Source of the DNA: Leclercia pneumoniae
GTDB taxonomy: Bacteria > Pseudomonadota > Gammaproteobacteria > Enterobacterales > Enterobacteriaceae
Length of the DNA: 64,000 nt
Assembly: GCF_017348915.1 (NCBI RefSeq)
Contig: NZ_CP071383.1
Location: 496,001 to 560,000, forward strand
Reading direction: 5' to 3'
The position numbers and the translations under genes were made by a program. The notes beneath the pieces are model-generated. The model was not told the DNA's origin and searched no databases. It saw only the letters and a program-made list of their open reading frames with translations. Of this stretch, positions 1 to 7,472 are shown piece after piece. The number at the start of each line of letters is the position of its first letter. Within the stretch, counting starts at the first letter, position 1.

Positions 1-2
1 AG

Positions 3-338
3 GTGAAAGGGGGCGTGAACCCGATGCGCCTGCTGAGTAAAGAGCTGATGCAGCGCCGCATGGAGGCAGATGCCACCATGATGCGTGCCGCCTTCGGCCC
101 GAACAAGCACACCGTGACCCCGGAAGAGGTAAAACGCGCCGAGACCGACGTGGTGCCGATTGTGCAGAAGCTGGCCGAGAAGTACGGCCAGGACTTCGAA
201 CTGCTGCAGGCGCCGAACAAGGCGCTGGGCAAAGAGAAGGTAAGCTGCGAGCTGGTGCAGGACCTGTGGAACAACGTGCTGACGCTGCCAGAGAAGAACG
301 CCGCCGGGCTGATCCGCTATGCGGTGTCGGACCTGTAA
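3..338 (+). CDS. Hypothetical protein, possibly cut by the left window edge
   Basis: The frame is open from the first bases of the window to a TAA at 336-338. Possible starts are GTG at 3, GTG at 15 and ATG at 24; the purine-rich bases 6-13 could serve the last two, but a longer protein entering from outside cannot be excluded. The product is charged, soluble and mostly helical in character, rich in Lys, Glu and Leu, with no signal peptide or membrane segment. I do not recognise the family. It lies just upstream of leuX in the same direction, on the side not normally altered by leuX-integrating islands. Confidence 0.55.
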   Translation: MKGGVNPMRLLSKELMQRRMEADATMMRAAFGPNKHTVTPEEVKRAETDVVPIVQKLAEKYGQDFELLQAPNKALGKEKVSCELVQDLWNNVLTLPEKNAAGLIRYAVSDL

Positions 339-380
339 GAGCGGTTACGCTGGTTTTTTCAACACTTAGCGCAGGTTTAG

Positions 381-406
381 CGCGCCGCCGCTTGCATGGC
401 GGCGCG
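381..406. terminator. GC-rich hairpin between the first gene and leuX
   Basis: CGCGCCGCC (381-389) and GGCGGCGCG (398-406) form a perfect 9-bp stem with an 8-base loop. No T-run follows on the plus strand, so it is at best a weak or Rho-assisted terminator for the upstream gene. It overlaps the -35 hexamer of the proposed leuX promoter. Confidence 0.4.
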
Positions 407-419
407 TGACAGGTATAAT
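392..419 (+). promoter_or_regulatory. Sigma70 promoter of leuX
   Basis: TTGCAT (392-397) and a perfect TATAAT (414-419) are separated by 16 bp. The -10 ends 27 bp before the first base of the mature tRNA, a distance suited to a short 5' leader removed by RNase P. The -35 lies inside the loop of a hairpin. Confidence 0.7.
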
Positions 420-446
420 CCACAACGTTTCCGCATCCCCTTCAGT

Positions 447-531
447 GCCGAAGTGGCGAAATCGGTAGACGCAGTTGATTCAAAATCAACCGTAGAAATA
501 CGTGCCGGTTCGAGTCCGGCCTTCGGCACCA
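447..531 (+). tRNA. leuX: tRNA-Leu (anticodon CAA)
   Basis: An 85-nt class II tRNA. The acceptor stem GCCGAAG pairs with CTTCGGC, the anticodon loop TTCAAAA carries CAA, a variable arm is present, the T-loop reads GGTTCGAGTCC and CCA is encoded (529-531). It matches my memory of E. coli leuX throughout. leuX is a classic insertion target of P4-type integrases in enterobacteria, and an integrase gene follows directly, so the 3' part of this gene doubles as the attachment site. The tRNA itself is intact. Confidence 0.97.
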
Positions 532-642
532 TTAGTACTTCCAAGACCATCCGAGAAAGTCCAATTTTCCCTTAAAAATCAATGCTTGCAGCGATTTTTA
601 CGTCCTGAGTCGTCCGAGGTTGTCCGTTGAAATCCGGATGTC

Positions 643-695
643 ATTGGGGGCATAATTGGGGGCATCTTAACTTCGATTAGAAATGTGCCCCCAAA
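643..695. repeat. Integrase-proximal TTGGGGGCA repeats
   Basis: ATTGGGGGCAT occurs twice in direct orientation (643-653 and 655-665), and an inverted version, TGCCCCCAAA (686-695), abuts the integrase start codon. Such arrays beside P4-type integrases fit arm-type integrase binding or autorepression sites; that role is inferred. No second copy of the leuX 3' end was seen in the window. Confidence 0.55.
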
Positions 696-1958
696 ATGAA
701 GCTCAACGCCAGGCAGGTAGAGACCGCAAAGCCCAAAGACAAAACCTACAAAATGGCCGATGGCGGCGGTTTGTATCTCGAAGTTTCGGCTAAGGGGTCT
801 AAATACTGGCGCATGAAATACAGACGCCCCTCTGACAAAAAAGAGGATCGCCTTGCTTTTGGTGTTTGGCCTACTGTGACGCTTGCTCAGGCAAGAGCCA
901 AGCGCGACGAAGCTAAAAAGCTGTTAGTACAGGGCATTGACCCAAAAGCCGAACAGAAAGAAGCTCAGGCCGAGAATTCGGGTGCATATACTTTCGAAAC
1001 CATTGCTCGCGAATGGCATGCCAGTAACAAGCGCTGGAGTGAAGACCATCGATCGCGCGTTCTTCGCTATCTTGAGCTTTATATCTTCCCTCATATCGGT
1101 TCGTCCGACATTCGCCAGCTCAAAACCAGCCACCTGTTAGCCCCGATTAAAAAAGTTGATGCCAGTGGCAAACATGACGTCGCACAGCGTCTTCAGCAGC
1201 GTGTGACGGCCATTATGCGTTATGCCGTAAAGAACGATTACATCGACTCTAACCCGGCCAGTGATATGGCTGGTGCTTTATCAACAACCAAAGCACGACA
1301 CTATCCTGCTTTACCCTCTAGCCGGTTCCCTGAGTTTCTTGCTCGTCTTGATGCATATCGTGGCCGTGTAATGACGCGGATCGCGGTTGAGCTTTCTCTG
1401 CTAACTTTTGTACGTTCCAGCGAGTTACGCTTTGCTCGTTGGGAAGAGTTTGATTTCGATAAATCTCTTTGGCGTGTACCTGCAAAGCGAGAAGAAATTA
1501 AAGGCGTGCGTTACTCATACCGTGGCATGAAGATGAAAGAGGAGCATATCGTTCCGCTTAGTCGGCAGGCGATGATTTTGTTAGCCCAGTTAAAGCAGAT
1601 TAGTGGTGATAAAGAGCTGCTTTTTCCGGGGGATCACGATGCAACTAAGGTCATGAGTGAAAACACGGTAAATAGTGCGTTGCGTGCGATGGGGTATGAC
1701 ACGAAAACTGAGGTTTGCGGGCATGGATTCAGGACGATGGCGCGTGGTGCGCTCGGTGAGTCAGGGTTATGGAGCGATGACGCGATAGAACGGCAGTTGA
1801 GCCATTCAGAGCGTAATAATGTGCGTGCAGCTTATATTCATACTTCTGAGCACTTGGATGAGCGTAGGCTGATGGTGCAATGGTGGGCTAACTACTTGGA
1901 AGAGAGTAGAGTCAAAATGATTACACCATATGATTACGGTAAAAAATATAATAATTAA
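696..1958 (+). CDS. P4-type tyrosine recombinase/integrase
   Basis: 420 aa, the usual length for P4-like island integrases. The N-terminal DUF4102-type domain (about 1-95) contains the family signature around DGGGLYLEV. A SAM-like core-binding domain covers about 97-185 and the catalytic domain about 205-390. The active-site residues are visible: Arg240 (FVRSSELR), His343 and Arg346 (HGFR), His370 (LSH) and Tyr380 (AAYIHT). The gene appears intact. It sits 164 bp downstream of leuX and would integrate DNA into the tRNA 3' end. No clear Shine-Dalgarno precedes ATG 696, and an inverted repeat covers the start, consistent with autoregulation. The cargo expected beyond it is absent, so the enzyme is probably a relic of a largely lost island. 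Confidence 0.93.
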   Translation: MKLNARQVETAKPKDKTYKMADGGGLYLEVSAKGSKYWRMKYRRPSDKKEDRLAFGVWPTVTLAQARAKRDEAKKLLVQGIDPKAEQKEAQAENSGAYTFETIAREWHASNKRWSEDHRSRVLRYLELYIFPHIGSSDIRQLKTSHLLAPIKKVDASGKHDVAQRLQQRVTAIMRYAVKNDYIDSNPASDMAGALSTTKARHYPALPSSRFPEFLARLDAYRGRVMTRIAVELSLLTFVRSSELRFARWEEFDFDKSLWRVPAKREEIKGVRYSYRGMKMKEEHIVPLSRQAMILLAQLKQISGDKELLFPGDHDATKVMSENTVNSALRAMGYDTKTEVCGHGFRTMARGALGESGLWSDDAIERQLSHSERNNVRAAYIHTSEHLDERRLMVQWWANYLEESRVKMITPYDYGKKYNN

Positions 1959-1980
1959 ATAAGGTGGTTGTTTTCTAATT

Positions 1981-2008
1981 TAAGTGGAGGTCTTCTAGCC
2001 TCCACTTA
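1981..2008 (+). terminator. Hairpin after the integrase gene
   Basis: A perfect 10-bp inverted repeat (1981-1990 with 1999-2008, TAAGTGGAGG and its complement) with an 8-base loop lies 23 bp after the integrase stop. The following bases are A-rich then T-rich rather than a clean T-run, so termination is plausible but not certain. Confidence 0.5.
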
Positions 2009-2047
2009 ACAAAAATTTATACATCTTCTTGAATCGCCACAGATAAT

Positions 2048-2860
2048 CTAGACACTTCCGAGCCGCTGATAATATTGTTTTTCGTATTCAGTTGGTGGCA
2101 TATGATCACTCGAACCATGCCGACGCTTACTGTTATAAAACATTTCGATGTAATCAAAAATATCACCGCGAGCTTCTTCTCGCGTTCCGTAGATCTTTTT
2201 CTTTATCCGTTCACGTTTCAGTAGCTGGAAAAAACTTTCTGCGACTGCGTTGTCATGACAGTTACCGCGACGGCTCATACTGCCCTCCAGCCCGTGTGAT
2301 TTCAGGAACGACTGCCACTCATAGCTTGTGTACTGACTGCCTTGATCAGAATGAACCAGCACCTGCTTTTGAGGATTACGTCGCCACACGGCCATCAGAA
2401 GTGCATTCAGGACAATATCCTTTGTCATCCGGGGCTGCATTGACCAGCCAATAACTTTGCGCGAGAACAGGTCAACAACCACAGCCAGATACAGCCAGCC
2501 TTCGTGAGTCCGGATGTAGGTGATGTCCGTTACCCAACGCTCATCCGGTGCTTCCGGGTTGAACTGCCGCTGGAGCCTGTTGGGCGTCACGATGCTGGTT
2601 TCACCCTTACGTGCCCGTGGGCTACGGTACCCGACCTGAGCCCTTATCCCGGCACGCTTCATCAGTCGCCAGACACGGTTAACTCCGCACTGTTGTCCGG
2701 TATCCCGCAGGTCGAGGTGGATCTTGCGATAACCATAAACGCAACCCGACTCCAGCCAGAACTGCTTTATCAGCCCCGTCAGCCTCAGGTCAGCATGATG
2801 CCGCCGTGAATCCGGCTGCTGAAGCCAGGCGTAAAAACCACTCGGATGCACATCCAGCAC
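2048..2860 (-). CDS. IS3-family transposase OrfB (integrase catalytic part)
   Basis: 270 aa from the first internal start, but the frame is open back to the slippage site near 2950, so the functional product is the OrfAB fusion. An HTH_21-like region leads into the rve/DDE domain. Catalytic residues appear as Asp in WVTDITYIR, Asp in LVHSDQGSQY and Glu in HDNAVAESFF, with the usual DDE spacing and the conserved K/R-rich tail. No stop or frameshift is seen within it, so the transposase looks intact. Confidence 0.92.
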   Translation of the reverse strand: MLDVHPSGFYAWLQQPDSRRHHADLRLTGLIKQFWLESGCVYGYRKIHLDLRDTGQQCGVNRVWRLMKRAGIRAQVGYRSPRARKGETSIVTPNRLQRQFNPEAPDERWVTDITYIRTHEGWLYLAVVVDLFSRKVIGWSMQPRMTKDIVLNALLMAVWRRNPQKQVLVHSDQGSQYTSYEWQSFLKSHGLEGSMSRRGNCHDNAVAESFFQLLKRERIKKKIYGTREEARGDIFDYIEMFYNSKRRHGSSDHMPPTEYEKQYYQRLGSV

Positions 2861-2916
2861 CCGACAAAGCAGTCGGACAGGCCAGCAATAGGTGTTGTCA
2901 CGGATAAAGGCGTACC

Positions 2917-3201
2917 TCAGTCGGACAGCTTTGCGAAGTACGCCGCGGCTTTTTTTAATATGTCCCGTTCGTCGGTAACCCGCTTCAGCTCTTTCTGGAG
3001 GCGTCGGATCTCAGCCTGAGCGTCTGACTGGACTTTATTGGTTGAGGAATCCGGGCCATATGCCTTTATCCAGGCATAAAGACTGTGGGTGGTGATACCG
3101 AGACGTGTTGCCACGCTGGAAACAGAATGGCCGCGATCAACAACCTGTTTTACCGCTTCAATTTTAAACTCTTCGGGATAACGCTTACCGCTCATGGGCA
3201 C
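2917..3201 (-). CDS. IS3-family transposase OrfA
   Basis: 94 aa. An N-terminal helix-turn-helix (KRYPEEFKIEAVKQV ... TTHSLYAWIK) is followed by a leucine-zipper-like coiled coil ending in ERDILKKAAAYFAKL, the standard IS3/IS911 OrfA layout. It binds the IS ends and regulates transposition. Seven A residues on the coding strand (plus positions 2956-2950) followed by G form the A6G-type slippery site where a -1 shift joins OrfA to OrfB. AGAGAGGTGCCC lies just before the ATG and supplies a good ribosome binding site. Confidence 0.92.
   Translation of the reverse strand: MPMSGKRYPEEFKIEAVKQVVDRGHSVSSVATRLGITTHSLYAWIKAYGPDSSTNKVQSDAQAEIRRLQKELKRVTDERDILKKAAAYFAKLSD
2949..2956 (-). promoter_or_regulatory. 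Programmed -1 frameshift slippery site AAAAAAAG
   Basis: In the OrfA frame the codons read TTA AAA AAA GCC. A -1 slip on the A-run continues as AGC CGC GGC into the OrfB frame, which is open from here. This is the usual mechanism for making IS3-family OrfAB transposase. Confidence 0.8.
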
Positions 3202-3258
3202 CTCTCTTTAAGTCATCTTAAATGACTCTGAGGTGTCTGTTAAACCCGTGGCGATTCA

Positions 3259-3915
3259 AACTGCCAGATGATCTTCATCGACCAGCAGCCGCAGATGGCG
3301 TTTGGCGTGCAGTCTATTGATCGTCAGGTTCTGAAAAACAACGTAGTAGGGCTGGCTAAGTCGGCCAAAGTCTTCAACATCCCGACCATCATCACTACCG
3401 TTGAAACCGAAAGCTTCTCGGGTAACACCTTCCCGGAGCTGCTGGACGTCTTCCCGGGGAAAGAGATCCTTGAGCGTACCTCCATGAACTCCTGGGATGA
3501 CCAGAAAGTGCGTGATGCCCTGAAAGCTAACGGCAAGAAGAAGGTGGTGGTATCCGGTCTGTGGACCGAAGTGTGCAACAACACCTTCGCTCTGTGCGCC
3601 ATGCTGGAAGGTGACTACGAGATTTATATGGTGGCGGACGCCTCGGGCGGCACCTCTAAAGAGGCGCACGACTACGCGATGCAGCGCATGATCCAGGCCG
3701 GTGTGATCCCGGTAACCTGGCAGCAGGTGATGCTGGAGTGGCAGCGTGACTGGGCGCGTAAAGAGACCTACAACGCGGTGATGGATATCGTGCGTGAGCA
3801 CTCCGGCGCCTACGGCATGGGTGTGGACTACGCCTACACCATGGTGCACAACGCGCCATCTCGCCAGAAGAGCGAGCACGAAACCCTGGCGCCAGTACCG
3901 GCTCCGGTTCGCTAA
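3259..3915 (+). pseudogene. Isochorismatase-family hydrolase, 5' end removed at the IS
   Basis: The conserved frame starts immediately at the IS end (Asn-Cys-Gln before Met 3268) and runs to TAA 3913-3915. From Met 3268, 215 aa remain. The cysteine-hydrolase triad is visible: Asp5 (FIDQQPQM), a Lys at about 90-92 (NGKKKVVVSG) and Cys103 (LWTEVC). The family resembles YcaC-like amidohydrolases. In relatives I would expect roughly 10-20 further N-terminal residues with the first beta strand. Translation from Met 3268 could still give a nearly complete protein, but its native promoter and ribosome site are gone. It precedes two XapX genes in the same direction. Confidence 0.8.
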
Positions 3916-3974
3916 GTTTTCAGCGGCAGGCTGGGCCCTCATCCGGCCTGCTTCTGACCTCTCTGGAGTTCATC

Positions 3975-4184
3975 ATGAGTACTGGGTTAATTTCCCTCGC
4001 GGCAGGCGTGCTTATCGGCCTGCTTTACGCGCTGCTGAAAGTGCGATCTCCCGCGCCGCCCGCGCTGGCGCTGATTGGCCTGCTGGGGATGCTGGCAGGT
4101 GAGCAGGCGACCCGTCATTTTCTGCATGCCGATGAGACGGCACAAAAAGCGCCCGTTACCCTCTCAACAGGAGCCTCGTCATGA
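3975..4184 (+). CDS. XapX domain protein (DUF1427), first copy
   Basis: 69 aa. Two hydrophobic stretches (about 4-20 and 28-45) surround the XapX signature SPAPPALALIGLLGMLAGEQ, so this is a small inner-membrane protein. XapX proteins often sit beside isochorismatase-like hydrolases, as here; the biochemical function is unknown. CTCTGGAGTTCATC before the ATG gives a good ribosome binding site (GGAG). The stop overlaps the start of the second copy as ATGA, indicating translational coupling. Confidence 0.85.
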   Translation: MSTGLISLAAGVLIGLLYALLKVRSPAPPALALIGLLGMLAGEQATRHFLHADETAQKAPVTLSTGASS

Positions 4185-4438
4185 AAGCCTGGGTTGTTTC
4201 CCTGCTGTGTGGAATGTTGGCAGGCGTGATTTATGCCGCTATTGATGTACACTCCCCGGCGCCCCCTGTTGTCGCGCTGATGGGGCTGTTTGGCATGCTG
4301 GTGGGTGAACAGCTGATCCCGATCGGCCGCCGTTTGCTGAGTCGTCAGTTGACGTTGACGTGGTTTCGTCATGAGTGTGTACCCAAAATTAGCGGCACTG
4401 CGCCTCCTCCGCGTCCCGGCGACGGTAGCGAGGGATAA
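4181..4438 (+). CDS. XapX domain protein (DUF1427), second copy
   Basis: 85 aa, paralogous to the preceding gene: MKAWVVSLLCGMLAGVIYA and SPAPPVVALMGLFGMLVGEQ align with the first copy. Two membrane helices (about 4-20 and 27-45) are followed by a basic, proline-rich tail that probably faces the cytoplasm. It overlaps the first copy by 4 bp, and the next gene (receiver protein) starts 26 bp downstream, so hydrolase-xapX-xapX-receiver-kinase reads as one transcription unit. The pair may form a heteromeric membrane complex, which is an inference from duplication and coupling. Confidence 0.83.
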   Translation: MKAWVVSLLCGMLAGVIYAAIDVHSPAPPVVALMGLFGMLVGEQLIPIGRRLLSRQLTLTWFRHECVPKISGTAPPPRPGDGSEG

Positions 4439-4464
4439 TCACGTCCAGTTTGAGGAAAGCCAGC

Positions 4465-4833
4465 ATGCCGCAGCACATAGCTATCATTGATGATGAACGC
4501 TCTGTCCGCAGTGGGTTAAGCAACCTGCTGCAGTCTGAGGGGTATGCCACCGAGACCTTTGACTCCGCAGAGGGGTTTCTCAGCCATCCTACCATTCTGG
4601 CGGAGATCGCCCTGGTGGTTGCCGATATCCGGCTGCGGGGCATGACCGGCATCGAAATGGTAGAGAAGCTACAGCTGCTCGCCTCCGTCCCGCCGCCTGT
4701 CATTCTTATTTCTGGTCATGCAGATGACAACATGCAGCGCTACGCTATGCATTCAGGAGCCGTGGCGTTTCTGCCCAAACCGATAAACATTGATGTTCTG
4801 CTGGCGCACATCGCGCACGCCCTGCAGACCTGA
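4465..4833 (+). CDS. Stand-alone response-regulator receiver (FixJ-type)
   Basis: 122 aa consisting only of a receiver domain. The acidic pocket is IIDDERS (Asp9/Asp10), the phosphoacceptor is Asp54 (VVADIRLRG), Ser/Thr is in ILISGHAD and Lys in FLPKPI. There is no output domain, so it probably acts as a phosphate sink or docking partner. ATG 4465 is preferred over an upstream TTG because GAGG (4453-4456) is well placed. It immediately precedes the hybrid kinase gene and resembles the receiver of the convergent FixJ-type regulator at 10431-11048. Confidence 0.88.
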   Translation: MPQHIAIIDDERSVRSGLSNLLQSEGYATETFDSAEGFLSHPTILAEIALVVADIRLRGMTGIEMVEKLQLLASVPPPVILISGHADDNMQRYAMHSGAVAFLPKPINIDVLLAHIAHALQT

Positions 4834-4889
4834 AAACCCTGTACCGCACCCCCACGAGAACCATTAATGAAGAAAAATAAGGAACGTGG

Positions 4890-7472
4890 ATGAACAACCC
4901 ATCGCTGCCTGCCCCTGAGAATCTCTCTGAGGGGCAGGCTTTTGTGCTTAAAGAAGACGTCATTTTTACGCCGCTGGGGCAGGAGGGTAGCCTCTGCTGG
5001 CTGAACGCACGCCTGCCTGCCTCCGGCGGTGTGTTTATCATCGCGACCGCCGTCAGTGATGAGGAAGAGGCCAGCGCAACGCGCCTGCTGCGCAATGAGT
5101 TTGCCCTGCGTGAGTACCTGAGCGACGACTGGGCCGTGCGCCCGGTGGCCAGCACGCAATATCACGGACGCTTTGCCCTGGTTTATGCCCCCTTCGCCTT
5201 TGTGCTGCTGACCCGCAGGGTCGGCACGCCGATGGCCGGCATGCAGCACTTTCTCGATCTGGCGATCCGCATCTGCCTCCCCCTGCGCAACCTGGTGCAC
5301 GGGGATATCAAGCCCGGCAATATTTTTATCGATGACGAACATCGCTGTCGACTGGGGGGCTTTGGCCTGTCGTCCGGTGGCGCAGAGGATCTCAGCCAGA
5401 CGCGGCTGTCGGTGACCGGCGGCACCCCCGCCTATATGTCACCGGAGCACACCACCCGCACCCACAGAGCGGTGGATAGCCGCAGCGATCTCTATAGCCT
5501 CGGCGTCGTACTCTACGAACTGCTGACCGGCAGCCTGCCCTTTGAGCTGGGGGGCCAGGATCAGGGCAAGTGGGCTCACTACCACATCGCCTCTGAGCCC
5601 CGGGCGCCGGGGGCCATCTTGCCCGGTATTCCGGCCATGCTCTCGGCTATCGTCCTTAAGTTGCTGGCGAAAAGACCCGAGCACCGCTATCAGACCGTGG
5701 ACGGGCTGATAGCCGATCTGCGCCGCTGCCAGGCGACCCTGAGCGACGACGGGGATATCGCGGCCTTTACCCCCGGCCTGCAGGATCGCTCCCCAGCCTT
5801 TTATCTGACCGATACCCTCTACAATGCCCATCCCCAGGCGGCGGAGCTGCTTAACGCCTTTGATCGGGTGTGCCGCGATAACCTGGCCGGGCTGGTGACC
5901 ATCAGCGGCCCATCGGGGATTGGTAAATCGTCGCTGATCGCCTCGGGGCTGAAGGCGCTCCAGCACCGCAACGTGCTGCTGGCAGTAGGCAAGGTGGATC
6001 AGTTTTCTCCCGCGCTACCCTATGCGGCGCTCACCTCGGCGTTTCGCGCCCTGGCGCTGCATCTGCTGGGCTTGTCCACCGAGGAGGTGGCCCAGTGGAA
6101 AGTTCGCCTGTCGCGCGATCTGGAGGGCTACGAAACCTTAGCCGTCGGCTTGGTGCCGGAGCTGGGCCTGCTGCTGGATAACAAACCGCGTTTCTCCAGC
6201 GATACCTTTTCGACCGATGCCCGGGCGCGCTTTAGCCAGATGGTGCTGGCGCTGGTGAAAGCTTTTGCCAGCCAGGGCTGCCCGCTGGTGCTGCTGCTGG
6301 ATGATATCCACTGGATAGATCCCGCCAGCCTGCAGATCCTGCAGGACCTCCTGACCAGCGGCAGTACCCTCCCCATGCTGATGGTGGTGGCGTATCGGGA
6401 TGACAGCGCGCATGAGCTGTCGCTGGCCAACTTGCAGCGCGCATCGCGCAACACCGTCGAGCTACGCCCGGAGGCGCTGTCGGTGAAGGCGGTCTCGCGC
6501 TGGCTGGCCGATATCTTCCATACCCGCTCGGCCAGCACCGCCGATCTGGCGGGGCTGATTCACGAAAAAACCGGCGGTAATCCGCTGTTTGTACATGAGT
6601 TTTTCCGCCGCATCGTTGATGACGGGCTGGTGACGCACAATAAGTACCAGGACCGGTGGTGCTACGATCTTGAGGCCATCCGCGCCCGGCACTACACCGA
6701 AAACGTGGTCACGCTGGTGTTACAGCAGCTGGAAGAGATGCCGGAAGAGACCCGCCATCTGCTGGGGAGCATCGCCTGCCTGGGCGGCAGCGGCGAGCTG
6801 GAGATGGTCTGCCGCGTGGTGGGGATGTCTGTCGCGGAGATCCGCTATGCCCTGCACCCGGCAGTGACTGCGCAGCTGATCGCCCTGAGCGACGGGGACT
6901 ATGCCTTTATTCACGACCGGGTCCAGGAGGCCGCGTTTGCGCTGCTGGATAACGAAGAGAAGAGCCGCCTGCACCTGACCACCGCCTGCGTGCTGGCGGA
7001 GTCGGCACGCCAGGCGGCAGGCAACGAGATCCTGTTCCGTGCCGTCCACCACGTCACGGCGGCGCTGGACTGCATTCAGCCCGCCCCCGAGCGGCAGAAG
7101 TTCCGTGAGCTGAGCCTGCTGGCTGCCCGCCGCGCCAGGCGCTCGGGCGATTACCGGTCGGCCCTGAGCTATATTCAGACCGCCCGCGCGCTGGGTAACG
7201 CCGGGAGCGTGCGCGATGTGGCGCTGGATCTCGAAGAGGCCGGGTGCGAGTTTGCCCTGGGCAATCTCGATATCACCCGCAGGCTGTGCGATCGCATTCT
7301 GGGTGCCCCGGGCGGGTTAACGGAAAAAGCGCTGGCGGCCAACCTGCTGGCGGAAGTGTATATGCGTCAGTCCGACAACCGGCTGGCGCTGGAGGCGGCG
7401 CTCTGCTGGCTGGCGGTCTTTGGTATTCACGTTAGCCGCTATCCCGATGACGCCGAGTGCGACGAGGCCTGA
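4890..7472 (+). CDS. Hybrid kinase, N-terminal part (kinase-like + STAND-type ATPase), ends at in-frame TGA
   Basis: 860 aa up to TGA 7470-7472; the same frame continues to 10439, so this is the front of one about 1849-codon gene. Residues 20-285 fold like a Ser/Thr protein kinase: HGD 137-139, Lys141, Asn144, SPEH near the APE position and SDLYSLGVVLYELLTG. The usual DFG is GGFG (156-159) and no VAIK lysine is evident, so catalysis is doubtful. Residues 305-600 are an AAA/STAND ATPase with Walker A GPSGIGKS (340-347) and Walker B LVLLLDD (466-472). The remainder is helical repeats. This architecture is known for sensory trifunctional kinases in proteobacteria. AAGGAACGTGG precedes the ATG. 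Confidence 0.85.
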   Translation: MNNPSLPAPENLSEGQAFVLKEDVIFTPLGQEGSLCWLNARLPASGGVFIIATAVSDEEEASATRLLRNEFALREYLSDDWAVRPVASTQYHGRFALVYAPFAFVLLTRRVGTPMAGMQHFLDLAIRICLPLRNLVHGDIKPGNIFIDDEHRCRLGGFGLSSGGAEDLSQTRLSVTGGTPAYMSPEHTTRTHRAVDSRSDLYSLGVVLYELLTGSLPFELGGQDQGKWAHYHIASEPRAPGAILPGIPAMLSAIVLKLLAKRPEHRYQTVDGLIADLRRCQATLSDDGDIAAFTPGLQDRSPAFYLTDTLYNAHPQAAELLNAFDRVCRDNLAGLVTISGPSGIGKSSLIASGLKALQHRNVLLAVGKVDQFSPALPYAALTSAFRALALHLLGLSTEEVAQWKVRLSRDLEGYETLAVGLVPELGLLLDNKPRFSSDTFSTDARARFSQMVLALVKAFASQGCPLVLLLDDIHWIDPASLQILQDLLTSGSTLPMLMVVAYRDDSAHELSLANLQRASRNTVELRPEALSVKAVSRWLADIFHTRSASTADLAGLIHEKTGGNPLFVHEFFRRIVDDGLVTHNKYQDRWCYDLEAIRARHYTENVVTLVLQQLEEMPEETRHLLGSIACLGGSGELEMVCRVVGMSVAEIRYALHPAVTAQLIALSDGDYAFIHDRVQEAAFALLDNEEKSRLHLTTACVLAESARQAAGNEILFRAVHHVTAALDCIQPAPERQKFRELSLLAARRARRSGDYRSALSYIQTARALGNAGSVRDVALDLEEAGCEFALGNLDITRRLCDRILGAPGGLTEKALAANLLAEVYMRQSDNRLALEAALCWLAVFGIHVSRYPDDAECDEA

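Larger units (their letters stand above)
2030..3258 (-). mobile_element. IS3-family insertion sequence, 1229 bp
   Basis: The element is bounded by inverted repeats that begin TGAATCGCCAC at both ends (2030-2040 and the complement of 3248-3258) and stay similar for roughly 25-30 bp. It carries orfA and orfB on the minus strand in the -1 frameshift arrangement of IS3 elements. The 3-bp flanks differ (TCT at 2027-2029, AAC at 3259-3261), so no target duplication is visible. The right end abuts the interior of a hydrolase gene whose N-terminus is not found on the left side. I cannot name the exact IS without a database. Confidence 0.9.

Noticed and set aside
531-4000. Second attachment site (repeat of the leuX 3' end)
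   Set aside because: No second copy of GGTTCGAGTCCGGCC followed by TTCGGCACC was seen near the scar or elsewhere in the window.
7470-7472. TGA as a selenocysteine codon
   Set aside because: No selenoprotein is known in this kinase family, the surrounding residues give no redox motif and I see no SECIS-like stem immediately after the codon.
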